From Struthidea cinerea (taxonomy: Eukaryota; Chordata; Aves; Passeriformes; Corcoracidae): a stretch of DNA of 64,000 nt. Location of the stretch: contig VZTI01003267.1 in assembly GCA_013397865.1 (NCBI GenBank), positions 934,527 to 998,526 on the forward strand. The letters are read 5' to 3'. Made by a program: the position numbers and the translations under genes. Under the pieces are notes generated by a model that saw only the letters and a program-made list of their open reading frames with translations, searched no databases and was not told the origin of the DNA. Positions 23,990 through 35,700 of the stretch are shown here, piece after piece (the first letter of the stretch is position 1; each line of letters begins with the position of its first letter).

Positions 23990-24022
<33 letters not shown>
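23990..24022 (+). repeat. (CTG)11 microsatellite
   Basis: Eleven uninterrupted CTG units. I see no coding exon around it. The poly-alanine-like frame on the other strand is a repeat shadow. Confidence 0.97.
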
Positions 24023-25386
24023 AAAAGAGCAACCAACAGTTTCTAGAAGGGTGACTGAGAAGATGCAGCAGCAATCAGCTCTCAAAACCCTACGAATGGA
24101 ACAGGAGACACCCTGGGCAGGAAGACTGACAGCAGGTACCCTCAGTTTAAAGTGGTGGCAGCCCGTTCTTTCAGCATCACTTGAGGCACAGTTGAGCTTG
24201 TTCTGCTGCTGCTCTAAAGCCCCAGGCAGTTACTGTACAATCCCTGTGTCTTTTTGCAGCACCACATGCTAATAATTACCTGCTCTAAACTCTCCCACCT
24301 GGGTTTCTAAAAATAACAAGGTGATCTTAACATAGGAGCCAGTCAATGTGTCATAGGTGGGAAGAGGAATTAAGGGAAAGATGACCTTTAAGAAGATTTC
24401 ATGCTTGAAAGATTATAATCATCCCTCATGATGCAAGTCATCGTCTTCTCTTGTCATGTTTTAATAGCTTTATGACAGCAAACGCAAAAACCATTTCAGT
24501 GTGGTGACAACAACCTCTCAGGATTATGAAGGGTGTTACTTGGAGTGTGCAGGTGACACTGGCTTTCCACTTAGGGTGTTTTTTATGGATCTGAAGTGCC
24601 TGAGGAGATGGCTCTTTCAGGCAAGTTATCTTACCATGCCACCACACACCCTGCTTAACCCTAAAAGATGCCTGACATAAAAAGGTTCATTGCTAAACCT
24701 GCATGCCAAGCACCTGGAAAGCTCCCACAAGTGAAAGGAGCATCTTTTTCCAAATTCTTCATTCAACTTCTATGACAGCAACACTGATCACTGCTGGCTC
24801 CTAGGATAATAGTATTTCAACAAGACAGGAAGCAAAAACCCCAAGTTTCCACCAGAATTACTAAAGTGACAAGACTGCATGAGTCTAAAACAAAGAAAAA
24901 AAAGAAGTGCCAAGAAGAACTGGTGGTGTTTTTGCACTTGGCTAAAAAAAGTTCATTTCTAATTAGAAGCAAAGTTATTTGATAGGTATTAGGACAACCT
25001 TTAAAGAGAAAAGCACCAACTGCTTCCATATTCTGTGCCTCTGAGTCTTCAGAGCATTTTTCTTTTTACCAAGTCATATTAAAAATATTTTAGCTCATTA
25101 ATTCAGACATAACTAGTATTTTCTACCAATAGTTTAACTCATATCAGTACTTTCCCTGCAGTAATAGCAGACAGAGACTGATAAAACAGGGAGATCACCC
25201 AACATTTGAAAACATGGAACAGGTTTGTTCTAACCAGAGGACTGCTATAAAAAAAGCCTTCACAGAATACTACTGGAGTAGAAGTCCCTAAAATATCTTC
25301 AGCCACCTAATGTCCCATAGAATTTCAAGTCACATTTCCTGCTCTTTGAACTCCTACACAGGTGCTAAGCACCCACTGGCTCTGAA

Positions 25387-25434
25387 ATGCAGAAACCACA
25401 CGGAATGCAGAAACCACACGGAATGCAGAAACCA
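25387..25434 (+). repeat. 18-bp tandem repeat, 2.7 copies
   Basis: The unit ATGCAGAAACCACACGGA occurs twice in full and then for 12 more bases without mismatch. Confidence 0.95.
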
Positions 25435-27968
25435 GCAAAGCAGCAGCTAATCTATCCAGAAGGTGACTTACTGGGCTAAGTGCAGCACATTCCTATTAAA
25501 AATGGATAGACTTGGTTTTAAATTAGAGTCACAAAGAGTGGAAGTTACCTTGCATGTTTTTCTTTCCAAATCAAATATTTATCAGAGGAAAACCACAGGT
25601 GTCACTGACAAGGAGAGATTAGCTGTGACTTAAAACCACACACCTGGATTGAAAAGTGGTGAGACACGTTCTGCTTACTAAGTAACCTTCAAAGTGCATG
25701 TGTCAGCCCAGGCAAATTAGAAGCCCTTCATGTGTTTCCAAGAATTAGAATTTAATAGTATTAGAACTCCAAAGTGGCATTTTCCCTACAGTGCCTGGCA
25801 TTAATGAAGTGTTTCCAACCAAGAGCATCCAATTTTTGTGTCTCAAGTCAGCCGAGTGGGTGGCAATGGCAGCATCTGGGGTGAGGATGGACAACAAAGG
25901 AGCCAACAAGAGTTGGTTTGCTCAGTGCAATCTAATGCTCCACGGAATACTCCAACACCAGAACTTACTGAAGCACATTTAAATCCAGAGCTCTAGTCTT
26001 CCTTTTTAAAAGCCTCTTCAGCAAGAGGACATGGAACCCAAGAGCTAAACATGGAAGCTGCCTACTGGATTGTCACTGTTGCCAAGTGACCCAGAGGAAA
26101 AAGGTGATTATTGTGAGTCCTACATTAGATCTGGCCTGAAGTAGACCTGAACCCTTCCCCCAGTTACTAGGCACAAGATTCTGAACCTATGTGCTGTGTG
26201 CATCATGCAACAAATAGCAGGTTTCTGACCTAAACTGGGAGAGCCTTTATGGAACAGGAAAGGTAAAGATGGGTTTGAAATGTACAGGCAAACAAAACCC
26301 GACCAGTCTCTCTCAAAGTAAAGGTGACTTCACGCAGTTGGAGAATACCTGAGAACAAATACTAGCCACATTCAGCCTGCTTCTCCCTCATTTTAACCAT
26401 TTCCTTCTGTTTCCACAGGTCTCTCTCTCTCCCACCCCACAACGTGACTGCTTTTGCACAGTCTCTGCTTATTTTAAGCATTTGCCTTATGATTCTGAAT
26501 CATACTGAGAAAGCTGTATACTAGAGGAAGTCAGGTCTCCTAGCTTCAGATTCTTGAATTCCACCCAAGTAGGTGCCTAAAACAGCAAGCATAACTATTT
26601 GTGTCCCTGGACATCCAGTTCTGGGATAATTTAATCAGGAATGAAGGAAAGGATGAGCTACTGAGTTTCATAAAAATAATTTAATGCTGTCTTGTATGTG
26701 GATTAAGGCTGACACGATACATGAAAGTTAATAGTGCCTAAGTACTGAATAATTTTCACAGAAGTGGCAAATCAGATGTTTGTTGATGCAAACAAGAATA
26801 GCACAGCTACCTTCTGCTGCTGGGGGACTGGACTGCTACACAGAGGACACAGCAGAAACTCCTACCATATGGGGCAAGGGCAGTTTAAGATTTAATGTTC
26901 ACTCTACACCCCAAAACATTGTAACTAAGTGGTGGTTTTCATTTTTTAATTTCCAAAAATCTATGGCAACTTTTTTTTTTTTAATCCATATGCTTGTTAA
27001 GAAGCAAAAGAGGCCTTGCTTCTCCACGTCAGGCCAGAAGTTTTCCGAAAGTGAGAGTAGCTACAGAATCACAATCCTCAAAGGTATAACAGTTCAATTA
27101 GAATGACATTAAAGGCTTATGGCAACAATCACCACGCTTGAGGTTAATGCCTGTAACTGAATCAAGAGTAAAAAAAGTCCCATTCACCCCACCTAGGGCC
27201 CATGGCTCTGAGCATTCCAGTGCATCACTGTGTTGGAACTTTTGCTTTCACCCATTAGTCACGGTTTCTCCCGCTTCCCATAGCATGAATAAAAGCTGCT
27301 CAAAGCTGTCATTGTTCCATATTCCAGAAAAGACAGTTGCATAATTACTAATTACCTATCAGTGAGTTACAATAGTTGTGGAGCAGGGAAAGCCAGAGCT
27401 CCTGCACTGAAGAAAAGCACCGAGATAACACTAAGGAGAAAAGCATTTATAAATATCTTGCAAGTGGAAGTGGGGTTAAATTTAGTTCGAGATGGCAGAG
27501 CAGCAGCTCGGTTATGCAACCTTTAACTCAAGAGCTCTGCAGGCAGAAAGGAGGCCAGGGCTGTCTGAGCAATACTCCACAAGAGAGGAAGGAAACCTGG
27601 AACTGAAAGCGGTAAGTGAGACCTGTCAACCTGCGCTTCTAAATTTATGATGGTACAGCACACCTTGAAAATAAGAGCTGACAATTCGTATCAGCTCTGC
27701 TGGAACTATGTCACTGTTCCTAGAGATTTACTCAAACACACAGTCAGTGTCTCCAGGCTAGACAAAAACAGCACTTGCTTCCGCACAAAGAGACTGACAA
27801 ACAAAAATACACTTTGTAGTGGGTTGACCCTGAATTGACAGGCAACCTTTTAAACCAATAACGCTGCTCTAAATTTCCAGATTTAAACCGCGCGGGAAGG
27901 CGGAGTTAGGCCTGCCTTTCCAGCTGGCCTGCCAGAAGGTGGGGGGTGCCCCGGCCTCCAGGCCCCGC

Positions 27969-27992
27969 CGGGCCGGGCCGGGCCGGGCCCGG
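27969..27992 (+). repeat. GGGCC-type short tandem repeat
   Basis: CGGGC units repeat about four times within the GC-rich core of the LTR. The runs of three G could favour G-quadruplex formation. Confidence 0.75.
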
Positions 27993-28290
27993 GTCTCTGC
28001 CCGCCTCCCCTTCTCCCAGCGCCGCGGTGCGGACCCTGGGTTGTTAGGGGGAGCTATCCCTGAGCCGCAGATGTGGCTGAAAACGTCTGAGTGGCTCTTT
28101 GAGGCCGGCAGGACTTTCTCTTCACTACGCTGAGACAGCGAGAGCCAAAAAGCCTCTTGCCTGCAGTTGGTGCATTTCTGCTTTGAACTGAAGCGGATGC
28201 CGTGCGGACAGCGGCGCAGGGAGAGAGAGAGAGAAGTCTCTCTCCACCGTGGGGCCAAGCGGTGTCCTGGAGATTTCAGAGCCTGACAAA

Positions 28291-28330
28291 AAGTGAGTCA
28301 CGTCACGTGGGACGGAGCTAAGATGGCTTC
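28291..28330 (+). promoter_or_regulatory. Composite AP-1 / CRE-like / E-box cluster in the LTR
   Basis: TGAGTCA (AP-1 type) at 28294-28300 overlaps a TCACGTCA CRE-like element. CACGTG (E-box) follows at 28304-28309 and AAGATGGC (YY1-like) at 28320-28327. These motifs sit at the downstream edge of the GC-rich block, where an LTR promoter would be expected. Motif calls are by eye. Confidence 0.5.
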
Positions 28331-28808
28331 GGAGGAGAAGAGAGGGCNGTGGTAAGGAACTGTAATATCGAACTGTGCATTTCTTTAAACCATTTAAAAT
28401 ACATGGGAGGATGGACATTCATGTGTAGCCCGTGAAGGCTGTAAAGTGCCCATGCCGGGCTGCTTAAAAGCAAAGGAAAAAAAAAGCTTTTAAGAGACTA
28501 GGGACAAAAGAAAAACCTTCGTGTTTAAGGCAACATAATTCATCCTTAATAACCCCATGTGATGATCTATGGCTTGCAGTGTAAAAAACTGTGAGATTCA
28601 TAGAAGAAATGTACCACACCACAGCTAGTTTGTTTTCCTTCTGTCTTTTAAATCTGTTAATAAACTCAGTAATAGTCTGTAAGTTGTGCCTGCTTCTGCG
28701 TTTTCCTAATTTTTATCTCACCAAAAAGTAAGTATGTATTAAAATTTAAAGTTAAACCACAACACTTAATTAGTGTTTCTGCCCGGTTACCGAACCCAAC
28801 CCGCTACA

Positions 28809-29824
28809 CACTTAAACACACATTTCTCCAGAGGAGCGATTCTTTGGTGGCTTTTCTTCATTTCTGTTTTCAAGTCTGCTCAACAGGCTGGGAAATACAC
28901 AAAAATATTATGGGAAGTTTCATTTCCCAGCTCAGTTCTGAGTGCTTCTCAATCCAAGTCACCTTTACAAATCTGTTCTTTGCTTCAGAACAATGTAGGA
29001 TTTAATGCTGTACTATGAAGAAAGGGCAAAATGTTCAACAGCACAAGACATAGGGGACAGCATCTTAAAACTTTTTTGCTCCTTGCTTCTAAGTTTGAAT
29101 TTGAGACCAACAAAAACCATCTGTTTGGTAGCTTTAGTCTTAAAGGAAAGGTTGTGTTTAAAGCTGGCAGACCCCAAACCACAGATTGCTGATCTTCAGG
29201 ATTGTGTTCTTGATAAAAAAGGAGGAATCCATGAAAACTGAATATTCCAAGAAATAAAGGTTAAAAAACACAAAAACCCCAAAGCATTTTGGCGATGCAT
29301 TAACTTAATGCTACCTTTCCCTCCCTCACCACAAAATGTAGATGCCATAAATAACTGTAGTTGCTTGAAACATTAATCCTAAAGCTTCTGCAAGAACCAC
29401 AGTACCTTTTTTAAACCATAGGAAAAAGCAGACGGGTTTATACTATTTAAATAAATGTGAAACTAATAGTACAAATGAACAAGCAATGACAGCGATCGGG
29501 AAAGTGGCCGACACACAAAAAACCACCGTGACCAGGGATACCTCAGCATGTGTTCTGATATCACCCCATGAAGGTTTAGATTGTGGGGGTTTGGTGGGTT
29601 TTCTAGGATTTGTGTTTTGTTTTGTGAGCGTGCAATTTTTCTGGTTTGTTTTGTTTAAATGCAGCATTAGTCATTAACTTGATTTTCACAGTTTTTCACA
29701 AAGGGAAAGAGCATGTTCATGTATATTAAGATGGCATTTCAATTATCCAGGTATTTTCCACGGATTAGACTAAACAACATAAAAAGATACAATGAACACC
29801 ATAACAACACTTTCAAGGGATTTG
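28809..29824. other. Between solo LTR and FAR1 tail, nothing identified
   Basis: AT-rich sequence with no exon recognised on either strand. Confidence 0.45.
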
Positions 29825-32606
29825 TTTATTTTTGGTTTACAAACAAAGGCACCCAATATTTCTGTTTATGTCTTATAAAAGCTCACAGATTTAGCATTTG
29901 TTTCCAAACATCTGTTCCTAAAGCAGAGAAAAACATTACAGGAAAATGTAATTTTTTTCCTGGTCCCCAATTTAAATACCAGTAACAGTTCAGTGGTAAC
30001 GTTGTTTCAGTCTGTTCCTATTAACCAGCTGATACCCCTCCTGTAACTTGCTAGTCAAAACACTGAGACTGCCGTCATGGACCAAAACATAGTTCCAGTA
30101 TCTTTGTGACCAACATCCTTCATGTGCAATCACTGGCGTGAAGCACTGCAATGGGACAGGGCTCCCATATGGAAAAAAAACCATAGTTCCAGGTAGAATT
30201 TCACAGACTGACCACAGGAAGCGACAAAACCAGCAGAATAAATGTGACACTGAATGTACTGTCAGCTCAATAGGATGATGATGAATTGGTGTAAGGTACC
30301 AATAGGGCACAGAACAACAGTCTCCAAGGAGGGGAAAAAATGAGTTTCTAAATTGGCAAATGTTTAGTGTAGAGGTTAAATATGCTTAGGCTTAAAGTAA
30401 TCCCTCTCTTTGATATTTATCCAAAAGACTAAATTTCTAAGCAGTGTTTTGGACCAGAAGTAATCGGTTCATTGGCTTCATAGTTTATCTCAGTATTAAC
30501 AAATCAACATTAGAAGTATCATGTTATAATGTTCATACATTATGTTTATAGTTAGAAACAACCAAAATTCCTAAGTGAATTGTTTCACAGAATAACTTTC
30601 AGAATATGATGTATTTATCTTTTGCAAACTTCAGCCACGTGCCAACATTGGGACAAGGGGTGTCACTGGACAGGAGGCCCCTCTGAGAAAAGTCTCTAAT
30701 TCAGGAATGCTTAAGCATACTCTCAGGTCTAGTAAGATACTTGGGGAGGCAGCTACAAATGTAATACACCTACTGTATCTGTTAGAGTGTAACATCTCCA
30801 AGCACAGAAGCCTTAATTGATTTCAGCCACAGTCAGAGGTCTCTCACACAAGGTGTGGTCCTAGACCATTTAGGCTTTTCATCACTAGCTTTATATGTAC
30901 ACCAGTAATTTTAAAAAGGAATTACAGCTTAACTACTTACTACAGAATATTTAGCTTCAACAAGGAAGCCATTATCTTTTCAAAATGAGATATACACCTG
31001 CAGGAAAGGTGTTCTCTTTAAAGTAAGAGTTTTTAGAAGAATAGCAAAATAAGTTCTTTACAAATTTAATTCAATAGGACAAAAAACTACCAAGGGCAAG
31101 TATAATGTAGTTCTTGCGTAATTAAGTCATTATTTGCCTTTCCAGGCAGATTCAAGAACAAATTCATCAGTACAAACTGATTTGAATGAACAAACACTGG
31201 GCAAGGGTGCTGGTCAGTGCATCAATTAGTGGAACACTACAGTGTTCTCAAATCTGTGCAACCAAAATTTAAAGGGATCTTCATGTATTGCCTTGGATTA
31301 AAAAAACAAGGATTCAATCTTTTCTTACAGCTTGCCATTTTTACGAATGTTTTCCCTCCTGAAACAAAGTAACATGCAGAAAAAACCCAGATTTCTTCAG
31401 GTTTAAACCTAATCATTTAAGTTAAAAGATAGATGGAAGAACTGTTAACATCTATTCATTTTGGAGCAAGGTGCATCTTACTCTGCTTGCCCAGTGAAAT
31501 GAGGTTTTACTAGGGCAGGGATGGGAAAGTGTGCTTGTGCATTGGTGTTGCCCATGCATCAAATTAAACAGTTCAGAGATTTTTTAAAACTCATTAATTC
31601 TTGAAGTATTTGCCAACATTGCTTACAACTTAAAACCAGGTATATCTCTTAATGAAAGTCTATAGCTTGTCCAGCTACTATTATCAGCAATATAAATTGC
31701 AACTAAGCATAACAAATTCCTTTTCATTACATTTACCCTTTGAAGTCAGAAGTGTAACAATCAAGTGCTGGCTCTGTATTCTCAATTTAAAAAAAAAAAT
31801 AAATAATTAAAAAGAGGACAGTCAACGACTTTATTTGCCCCTCTCTGGGTTACACTTCCTTTTATCTGCTCAACGCTAGGATCGATTCTGCTTTCAGAGT
31901 AGCAAATTGTTCATGCCGACACAAATGCAAGTTGAACGCAGCCAGGTTCAAGCACAGAACCAAATCATAAAGTGCATTCTGAAGCCCAGATATACAAAAA
32001 GCCTTTCAGTAAATAAGGAAGGTTGGTTCATTTTTCAATTTCTTTTTTCTTTTAAAGCAAAGGAGGCACCATTGTTGCATCCCTACTTCGAGGGGAAGGG
32101 AAGAAGTGGCAAAACTTAAAGAGAAATTACGAAAGTCCTCAATTATTTTATTTCAGGAGATCCAGAGTGTTGCAACTTGCAAAACCCTTCGTAATTTAGA
32201 AGAATTTCAAATAAATAGGTCTACAGCAACTAGTATCTACTATGCCAATATTTATCTTGCTCTATGTGGAGTAAAACTTAAAAGAAAAAAAATCATGTTA
32301 AGGCAGATTCCAATCAAACACGTTCCAAATTGCACAGTTATGTTGGTCAGTGGTCTAATATGTCTTCCCCAGGTCAAAGAGTCAAAGCTATCTAAATGCT
32401 TTTCTACCCCAATTCAGTGTGGCACTTGCCCTTTTTATTTGCTCTGTCTCCAGGAAGATACACAGCTAACATTACAAATACCATTTATTTCGCACTTCAA
32501 TTAAAAATGAAATTATGCTTTACGAAATGTGAGATGACTACATGTTATAGGGTTTGTGCAGTTAGACCACCATATGCATAGATGTCCTAATGCTAAATTC
32601 TCTTTC
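29825..32606 (-). other. FAR1: Probable FAR1 3' UTR region, end uncertain
   Basis: Sequence following the FAR1 stop codon on the minus strand. AATAAA signals on that strand occur at 32484-32489, 31830-31835 and 29825-29830, giving possible UTRs of about 0.1, 0.8 and 2.8 kb. FAR1 transcripts in mammals have a long 3' UTR, as far as I recall, which favours the distal signals. The true end cannot be set from sequence alone. Confidence 0.35.
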
Positions 32607-32769
32607 TCAGTATCTCATTGTACTGGAGGCTCTGAAGTAGGAGAGGAACTTGTAACACAGACTAACCACAAAGTACCAGATGTTTCTTGCCATTTGTGAC
32701 CTTGCAATAAAGATACGCCAGATCAGGATCACGAGAATTGTGTTGAAGCCATAGCGAATGTTCCTTAAC
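32607..32769 (-). CDS. FAR1: FAR1 last coding exon, residues 462-515 and stop
   Basis: Acceptor CCCCCCAG. It reads LRNIRYGFNTILVILIWRIF, including the C-terminal membrane segment, then ARSQMARNIWYFVVSLCYKF and the end SSTMRY, followed by TGA at 32609-32607. As far as I recall, this exon is the same as the human one. Confidence 0.97.
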
Positions 32770-35700
32770 CTGGGGGGGAACAAAAGGAATCATCAAGAGC
32801 CAACATCCAGAAACTCAGAGGAAAAAAGAACACCCTAAAAATTAACTTCTGGTGTAGAATTGAATTTGTTTATCTATTCACTTCGAGATACATTATCAGT
32901 GGTATTAAGTGAATGACAAAAGTAAGTGAAGAACAGAGAAGGCCTTTCACTGCTTAAAAGCAGAATGAAAACTAAGGAGCAGTCAGTCCTGTTGCTCACA
33001 CGTACTTCTGCTTTAGAGCTGTTTGATGGAAACCTCCTGAAGCCAACATCACAATGGTAACTTACCCAGAGAAGGCAGCCAACCACACCAAAAAATATTT
33101 AACACTATGAACTTTTCTCCTCCCCACCATGTATTTAAAACTTCATAAATACATAGAAGTAACTCCAACTGCAACTGATGACAAAAACAAAGAAAAGAAA
33201 AACCAAACTACCTCACCCCCATCATCAAAACTCATCAGATTTTCCAGACATTTCCAGCCAAGGAGCTCAGCCTCTTCACTGCACTTTTAAACTCCTTCCT
33301 TCTCAGGGAGCTATGTTTAAAGTGCAGGATAAACTAAGTGACCTATTAGAGCAACTGTGATTTTTAGCAATCTCTTCGCATGGAGAGATGGAAGCTTCAA
33401 GAAAAACAGCAACCAGAATTTGCTCAGATTTCTTAGAAACAGAGCAACTCTTTGGGTCAGCAGATCATGGCAATTTATATTTTAAAGGCAGCTCTTTCTA
33501 GGGAAATACTGCCTTTATCTTGTTTACAGGTAAGGCTGTGTTCCTCTACAAATCTTATTTGCAGAGAAAAAACAGTTTAAATGTTTGTGTTACAAAAGCA
33601 ACACTTTTCTATTTGAGGAACAAATCTACCCAATGGTTCCCTAGAGAAAGATGTCCCCTGGGCTGCCAAATCTGGTTAACACTAAAGCAGTGGACTCCAA
33701 ATTCAGATTAGAGTTAAGAACTAGATGGTAACAAAACAGACCAAATTAATACCTCAGAGTAAACATAAGTCAGAATCTAAACCTCTTGCTAAACAATCCA
33801 CTTATAAACTTGAGAACTGGGGGCAACCAGATGCTGCTCCAATACAAGATTATTTCTCATGTTGTTTTCAGTATGTTCCTTTGCACAAAGAATATGTGAT
33901 ACCATGTGATCAACTATGTGATAATTTCTGTGCACTTTTTAATGGCATCTAAATAGAAATAAAAACCACCCGAACAAAACAACCTAGAAGGGGACACTCC
34001 TTTAGCTATTTCCACCATGATCACAGATACCATCTTTCAGAAGTGTATTTGTGATTTTAACATATACCAAACCACTCCACAGCTGCAAATCCTTGTCTTT
34101 AGAATGACAACAAAAGCCACGACCTGGATTGTTTCTCTTTGTGCTATCAGGATTGCAGAACATTTGACATAGCATTGTAGAACAAGATGATTTTTATTTC
34201 ACTCTTAAAAGGGACAAATCAGAACCTCTACAGCTGCCTTTATGAATCAGACAAGAACAAAACAAGGGCAACTGTGCTAATAAAATTCTGGACAGTAGCA
34301 ATCCATTCAAATGGCAGGAATTAAGCCACAGAGAAAACGCTAAGGGAAGTCATCCTAGAGCACCAACATCGAAGTGTCCTGCTCTGAAGTGCAATCCCTG
34401 CCTGTTTATTCACCTGCCTCAAAAGATCACATTCCCAGAATTTTTCCCAGGAAAAGGCTATTGTTCTCTTAAACCTCCCAAACAAGCCATTCTGACCTGT
34501 GTAACCATGTACCTTTGACCTTCCAAAAGATACTTGGGCAAAATCAAAAACCTGGATTACAGTATCCACACCAGTGATCAGAGCTACAACCATAATCCCA
34601 GACTGATACTGTAACTATTAATACTGGGAGCAACTCAGGAGCAACAAATTTTCTTTAGAAAATGCTTCAGACCACTGGACTAGAACAGAAGAACTGTGGA
34701 GAACATAAACAGGTGCTATTAAGAACAATTAAGTCATAACATGGAAAAGCAAACCTGGACAAATGCAGGACACAGAAAATACAAAATTATACTTAAAGTA
34801 AAAAAATTCAAGATTATACTTACTTATTCAAGTGTTTCCTAGCTGCAGGGAGGCCTGACATTTCTTCATTCAGCACATATTTCTTCATTCCCAGACAGTA
34901 ATTTTCCATATATTCTGCCCAGTGTAGTTGTCGAACGTCAAAATTAAATGTCTGCATAACAGAAAAGCTTTCACTGTTAGTCGCCTAAAAATTCACCTCT
35001 ATATAATTTAAATGAAAATAAATGTCTTTATTCCAGATATATCCAATCTGTCTTTGCCACAAGAAAGTTATCCTATCCTTAATCCTAGAAACAGTCCAGA
35101 TTTAGGCCCCATTTGTGATTCAGCCACCGGCTTCTGACATCATCTCTTCCAAATTGCAATCACTTTATGCCTTATTTTCCTTCCTCAGCAGTAATTTTCT
35201 TCTCTCCACTCCTCAGTTTTCCCATTTCAACTGTCTGTAAGGAATTCCATTCTAAAAATAACTATTTTCTAGTATGTTATTAATTTTTAAGCAACTAAAT
35301 AATTCTAATATGCTCTAAAACAAACAGTGCTTTGTGCCAAATTCACTGGTAAGTGCAGGGTTCTTTTACCTGTGCTTATAGTTGTACAGTTATATTTTAA
35401 AATACAACCACCTGAGTGTCTTCTGCAGGAGAGAAAACTACTATGATGAATTTGATGCACAAGTTTTTTACTGATGTATTGATCTCCTCATCTCAAGATT
35501 CTACAGTAACAGTGTTTAAATCCCAACAAAATGCAGCAATTTGAAAATACTAACAGTTCAAAGCTCTGGTGTCTGGCATTTTGTTTTTCAAATTTTTCCT
35601 GAACTCAAGTTGCTAGGAGGCAAGAGGACAGGAAGGGGTGGAAATACCACCGACACAAAAATCACCAAAAGCTATTTTATTTCCTACTTTTAGACACCTT

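Larger units (their letters stand above)
22727..27814. other. Non-coding stretch with two short tandem repeats
   Basis: No gene was recognised. A CTG repeat and an 18-bp tandem repeat are listed separately. The rest is AT-rich intergenic sequence. Confidence 0.5.
27815..28808 (+). mobile_element. Solo LTR, about 1 kb, GC-rich, ERVL-like, 5-bp target duplication CACTT
   Basis: This 994-bp element begins TGTAGTGGGTTGACCC and ends CCGAACCCAACCCGCTACA, so its ends form an imperfect inverted repeat with TG...CA. CACTT is repeated perfectly at 27810-27814 and 28809-28813. A 5-bp duplication and the TGTAGTGGGTTG end resemble bird ERVL-type LTRs. The middle (about 27,885-28,350) is a CpG-rich promoter-like block. 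AATAAA at 28659-28664 followed by GT-rich sequence gives plus orientation. It contains one N at 28348. There are no viral genes. The ERVL assignment is from memory. The LTR structure is seen directly. Confidence 0.88.

Noticed and set aside
28322..28348. ATG in the CpG-rich block as the first exon of a new gene
   Set aside because: The block lies entirely inside a solo LTR with a perfect target duplication. The frame is nine codons and has no downstream exons.
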